Of a stretch of DNA of 64,000 nucleotides, positions 60,350-64,000 are shown piece after piece. The translations under genes were made by a program, and so were the position numbers. The stretch covers positions 9,649,606 through 9,713,605 of the forward strand of contig NW_024037064.1 in assembly GCF_015706575.1 (NCBI RefSeq). The letters run 5' to 3'. This stretch comes from Patiria miniata. Its lineage: Eukaryota > Echinodermata > Asteroidea > Valvatida > Asterinidae. How positions within the stretch are numbered: the first letter of the stretch is position 1; every line of letters starts with the position of its first letter. Under the pieces are notes generated by a model. That model worked only from the letters and a program-made list of their open reading frames with translations, was not told the DNA's origin and did not search any database.

Positions 60350-60404
60350 ATGGCGTCTCATAACTTCACCATTGTTGTGTCATTGCTGGCTTTATTTTTA
60401 CGAG
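60350..60404 (+). CDS. Secreted CUB-domain gene, exon 1 (signal peptide)
   Basis: The ATG in ACAATGG context starts MASHNFTIVVSLLALFLR: a short polar start, then a hydrophobic stretch typical of a signal peptide. The exon ends in phase 1 at a GTAAGT donor (60405-60410). It joins in phase to the CUB exon at 63745, with the signal cleavage region near the junction, the usual gene plan for secreted CUB proteins. Confidence 0.75.
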
Positions 60405-61185
60405 GTAAGTTGATTTGTTCTTTTCTTTTCTTTTGAGGGTTTCTTTGCCGATTACTATCCTCAACAGTTTCCTAAGCTTATATTAAAAAAAAATCAGCTG
60501 TAATTCAGTTTCTATGCTAAGCATTTGTTCAGTGAAAAGCGGAATTCACAATTAAATTCACATTTATCGCTGTTTTGATGCTGCGTTCTAAACAGGGTAG
60601 GACTACGATAGGCCAACTTCTGATTATGTAGCTTTTGAATTGTTTGAAGGGCTACATTTTGATACATAGATTGCGGGCCAGAAACTCTATGTTAACTTGA
60701 AAATGAAGCCTGCATGAGTTTCTGAACAACATAATAAATGTTGTTCTTTGTTATTTGGGATCCTTAATTCGATTCTGCTATTGCCATTCTGTCGAAGTGC
60801 ACATTAAGGCGCAATCTTTGTCCGACTTTTTCATCCTAAAAACATCAATTAAGGGGTCTAATCTCATGAATGGTTACACCGATTTCAATCTAGATCATTA
60901 CGCACACAGAATACAAATTAATGTGTAATTTAAAGACAAGTAAAAATACAGAAAAAATGAAGTTTGGGTTGAATAAGAATCAAAGTAGTCTTGTATACGG
61001 TAGGTTACAGATTACCCTACTGGATTAAGTCAAGACACTATCAATAGTCAAGCCATCTCTAAGACCAGGCCAAATAACATATGTGTGCTAATTTATGAGA
61101 AATTGAGGTAGGAATAGGATTCAGGTAGGAATTAGGTTGGCATAATGAAAACAATGCAAAATGTTTACTATCAAGGTTACATCAG

Positions 61186-61661
61186 TTACCAGCAGCGTAG
61201 CTATGGGGGGGGGGGGGGGGGGAGGCGGCCTGCGGTGGGGGCGGGGGCACACGCCCCCCATAAAAAGTTTGCGCCCCCCCAGTCGCCCCCTCCCCTCACT
61301 GAAAATTTGCAGTTACAACACAATGTACCACGATTAGCTGGAAAAATATACATTGTAGTCCCTTTTCACCTTGATTTTGTGCGTACACGTATTTGTTTTA
61401 CCAAAACTCTTGCTTTCCGCGAGTGGTTGTTTATTGTAACGGCCTTTGGAAAGCGAATAGCGGTAGTTATTGTCTAATGTAGCCATGATATTCGTTTTGA
61501 GCATCGCCCCTATGGGAAGATGGTGTGCAGCCCCCCCCCCCCCCCCCACACCTACTATTTGATTTGACGGAGGGTGGGTGTCCGGTGTAAAAAACCTGTC
61601 TACCTTTCAGCACTAATTTTTTTTTTTGGGGGGGGGGGCGCCCCTCCATTGTTACCTCAAG

Positions 61662-61693
<32 letters not shown>

Positions 61694-61712
61694 ATGAGAA
61701 CCCTGGCTACGC
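61186..61712. mobile_element. Poly-G/poly-C rich element, GCGTAGCYATGG / CCCTGGCTACGCC ends
   Basis: The left end is AGCAGCGTAGCTATGGG and the right end AACCCTGGCTACGCCT, imperfect inverted repeats of the same type as at 62708 and 13636. Long G and C runs lie at 61206-61223, 61531-61547, 61629-61639 and 61662-61691. It is in the first intron of the CUB gene. The frames inside are artefacts. Confidence 0.55.
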
Positions 61713-62655
61713 CTTAGTCCATTACTTTCATGAGACATGCGACTGACTGCTGCTTACTTGTTTCCATCAAGTCTAATGCAGTTGGTGGCGATAATTTCAA
61801 GAGGCAATACATTTTGTTTCCTCAGCCGATTTAAAGGCTTGTGTACCATGTGTATTTACAAGTAGTTACACTTATGCACCATTGAAGTTGTTGAGGTGTA
61901 ATTAAGTCCACGTTTCACTATTAGTTACCTGATGTTATAAATGATTGTTTCAAATTTACCCATTATATGCCTAGATGCAAAATGCAACCACTTGGCCTAT
62001 AGTGTGGCTGCAATTTGCAAAAGCAAGTGAAAAGAAATCCACAACGATGGGCGTTTACGTGTTGCTTAATAAATATAAGCAACACCCAATGAAAATATTT
62101 AACAGATTCAATTTAAACAAATATATATAAAAGGAAAATTAAAAAAAAATAAATAGGGGCCTAGTATTTAGGGGTTTTTAATTTTTTTTTTTTAAATAGG
62201 CCCCTGTTATACATGTAGAAGTTCTCTCTTTAGTTGGCCGACCTTCCAATTCTATTTTGCAAGTTACTATCACTATACGCGACATTTCTGATAGGAGCTT
62301 TTTAAGTTGGAACAATCGAGCGTAGCCTTTGAGAAATATCATGGACAGTTCTGAACGTTCATGGTAATCAGTAATTTCCTTCGTCATTCCCAGGATCAAC
62401 AACGCAAATATCCGACTGCCGAGCTCATGAATAAAAGTTATACACTCGAATAATTTTATAATTAGATAGTTCCGAGAGCCATTGTGTTGGCGAATTGAAG
62501 ACATATGGCATAACACCTCTGGTCTGGACTTAGGGCTTCCAATGAGCTTTTGTGATACAATTGGGTCCGAAAGTGGCGCTATTTAGCCATGTTGTGGAGG
62601 GATCCTTATTTGTGGTCTGCATTGGGTGAAAATTTCTCAAAAAGTCAATGAGCCA

Positions 62656-62820
62656 AAAAAAAAAAAAAAAAAAAAAAAAAAGATGACGTGCTGATCATCA
62701 TTTTTCGGCAGCAGCGTAGCCAGGGTCCTCATCCTAGGGCGCGTGGGGAGGGGGGGGGGGGGGGGGGCGCCCGACCTCTTCAACCTCAAATCAAATTGGG
62801 GGGGGGGGGGGGGGGGCGTC
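62656..62820. repeat. Poly-A run and G-tract element remnant
   Basis: About 25 As end near 62680. A GCAGCGTAGCCAGGGTCCTC start at 62711 follows, then two long G runs (62748-62767 and 62799-62816). It looks like one end of the element family at 61186, and a matching right end is not seen. Confidence 0.5.
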
Positions 62821-63744
62821 TGACAACATTTTCCCATGGGAGCGCTGTTAAAAAAACCGGATGCACGCGCAAGTGCGCAAGCCCCTTCCTTCAGTAGGTT
62901 AAACTACTGCCCTCTATCGGCGATTCCAGGAAATGTCAACAGAGCGATTTAATATTAATTTGGTAATTTTCAACCTTCCATTCTAATCGACGTGCAGCAT
63001 TTTTAATTGCCAACAAGCGGAATATCATGTCACACAATGTGTTTATTGGGGGGAGGGGGAAGAGTAAGCTGCCACTAAAACATTGCATGAAACTGCACGC
63101 CACGATTTCTGACCCATAAGAATAAAACGTGGCTAGATTTCAATCATTTGTAAACCTTGCTACGTTTTTCTGGAGGTGGTAACTATGGGTTTTAAATAAT
63201 CCTTGTCTGTGGTAAGGCTACTATCGTACGTCATCAGTTACGAGCAATTCCTTGAGTATTATTTCCGAAGAGGGAAAAATTCACTCAACATTCAAAAGAA
63301 GATTAACTCCCACCAACTGATACTATGGTCCAGACGATTTATATAGAGTTAATTCATTCACTCTTGAACAATTTGCACTTAACATGGGTTTCCGGGTTTT
63401 TTTTCCTTTTTTTTTTACAGCATTTCAAACTAAAATGTGAGGGAATTTACTTCAAATACTGTAGTTCATGGTTTCACTATCTCTACCCCTATGTTTTTGC
63501 CAGGCATATACATGTAGGCTCTTTAATCCTTAATTGCACGCATGGTTTTATTAAAATCAACCACATGTCAATCACAACTCATTCACTATGCCAGTAAAAT
63601 AATAATGAACGCATTTCGAAAAGACATCCCTTTCTTAATAATAATTCCTGTGGTTCCATTCCTGTATCATAATTTGTTTTAACTCATTTATATATAAATG
63701 AAGGGCTTCACAAGGAAGTGCTCTTTCTTCCATAATTTGTTCAG

Positions 63745-64000
63745 GTACGAATGGATCCTCCACAACGACCAGCTTATTTTTAGGGCCGTACGAGACGGCA
63801 CAAATAACGTCACCTTCCTACCCAAACAGATATGCCAATGGCTTGGACATCGGCTGGATTATCCAGACAGTTGAAGGTTGGCGGATTCAATTAATTACCT
63901 CCACTTTTGACACTGAGAGTGGATATGACAGATTGAAGGGTGGTGACGGCACCAATAGCTCCGACCTTTCAACTGTGTTATTTGAGTCCACGGGGAACGA
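63745..64000 (+). CDS. Secreted CUB-domain gene, exon 2 (CUB domain, cut by window end)
   Basis: The acceptor TTTGTTCAG ends at 63744. The first two bases complete a Gly codon from exon 1, and the frame stays open to the window edge (85 codons). CUB signatures: ITSPSYPNRYANG (the SP-x-YP-x-xY strand), W before IIQTVEGWRIQL, a TFDTESGYDRLKGGDG stretch as in F-x-x-E..YD-x-(L/V)-x-(I/G)-x-DG, then LFESTGN. CUB domains mediate extracellular protein binding and calcium-dependent interactions, and DxxxGYD-type acidic residues are present. The first pair of CUB cysteines is not seen in this exon. The rest of the protein lies beyond 64000, so its full architecture is unknown. Confidence 0.88.

Noticed and set aside
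1..64000. A bacterial-style defence, secondary-metabolite or phage system
   Set aside because: The window is spliced eukaryotic DNA with dispersed repeats; no operon-like gene clusters or prokaryotic signals are present.

Overview
This is a eukaryotic nuclear genomic window, not bacterial. It has spliced genes with GT..AG introns, long AT-rich noncoding stretches, many short inverted-repeat transposons (MITEs), a LINE fragment, tRNA-derived SINE-like sequence, minisatellites and dozens of long poly-G/poly-C runs. The gene content (TRIM proteins with RING/B-box/NHL domains in local copies, a secreted CUB-domain protein) and the frequent TACATGTACATGTA words fit a marine invertebrate. An echinoderm is my best guess; hemichordate, amphioxus or mollusc are not excluded. 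No species call can be made from the sequence alone.

Layout: 1-5.6 kb is noncoding with two diverged tandem duplications. 5.6-9.8 kb is TRIM gene 1 (RING, two B-boxes, coiled coil, NHL propeller) in two coding exons; its intron carries a direct duplication and a TTAA-flanked MITE. 9.8-20.3 kb is a repeat field: terminal-inverted-repeat elements, two long hairpin elements, a TTAA element and a roughly 1 kb minisatellite of 16-bp period with related arrays on either side. Near 20.5 kb is a degenerate copy of an exon whose intact version lies at 42.6 kb on the other strand. 23-31 kb is retrotransposon-derived (an LTR-like pair with a primer-binding-site-like motif, a decayed Gypsy pol fragment) with nested MITEs. 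32-33 kb holds three tandem exon-like units.

42.5-44.4 kb holds four phase-compatible internal exons of an unrecognised minus-strand gene. A 24-bp-period minisatellite and a tRNA-derived SINE follow. 46-56.8 kb holds two related TRIM genes produced by a duplication of about 2 kb that includes the noncoding first exon. Gene 2 (47.8-51.1 kb) has lost RING and coiled coil but keeps B-box2 and NHL. Gene 3 (56.3-56.8 kb) keeps RING and B-box2 but has no coiled coil or NHL. An orphan 3'-terminal exon of another minus-strand gene is at 54.4 kb. From 60.35 kb to the end of the window is the 5' part of a secreted CUB-domain gene (signal-peptide exon, 3.3-kb intron, CUB exon cut by the window edge).

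The main story is how a small TRIM family has been cut into complementary domain sets while its introns filled with transposons. Because genes 2 and 3 are duplicates, each serves as an empty-site control for an insertion in the other. I found no defence island or other novel multi-gene system.
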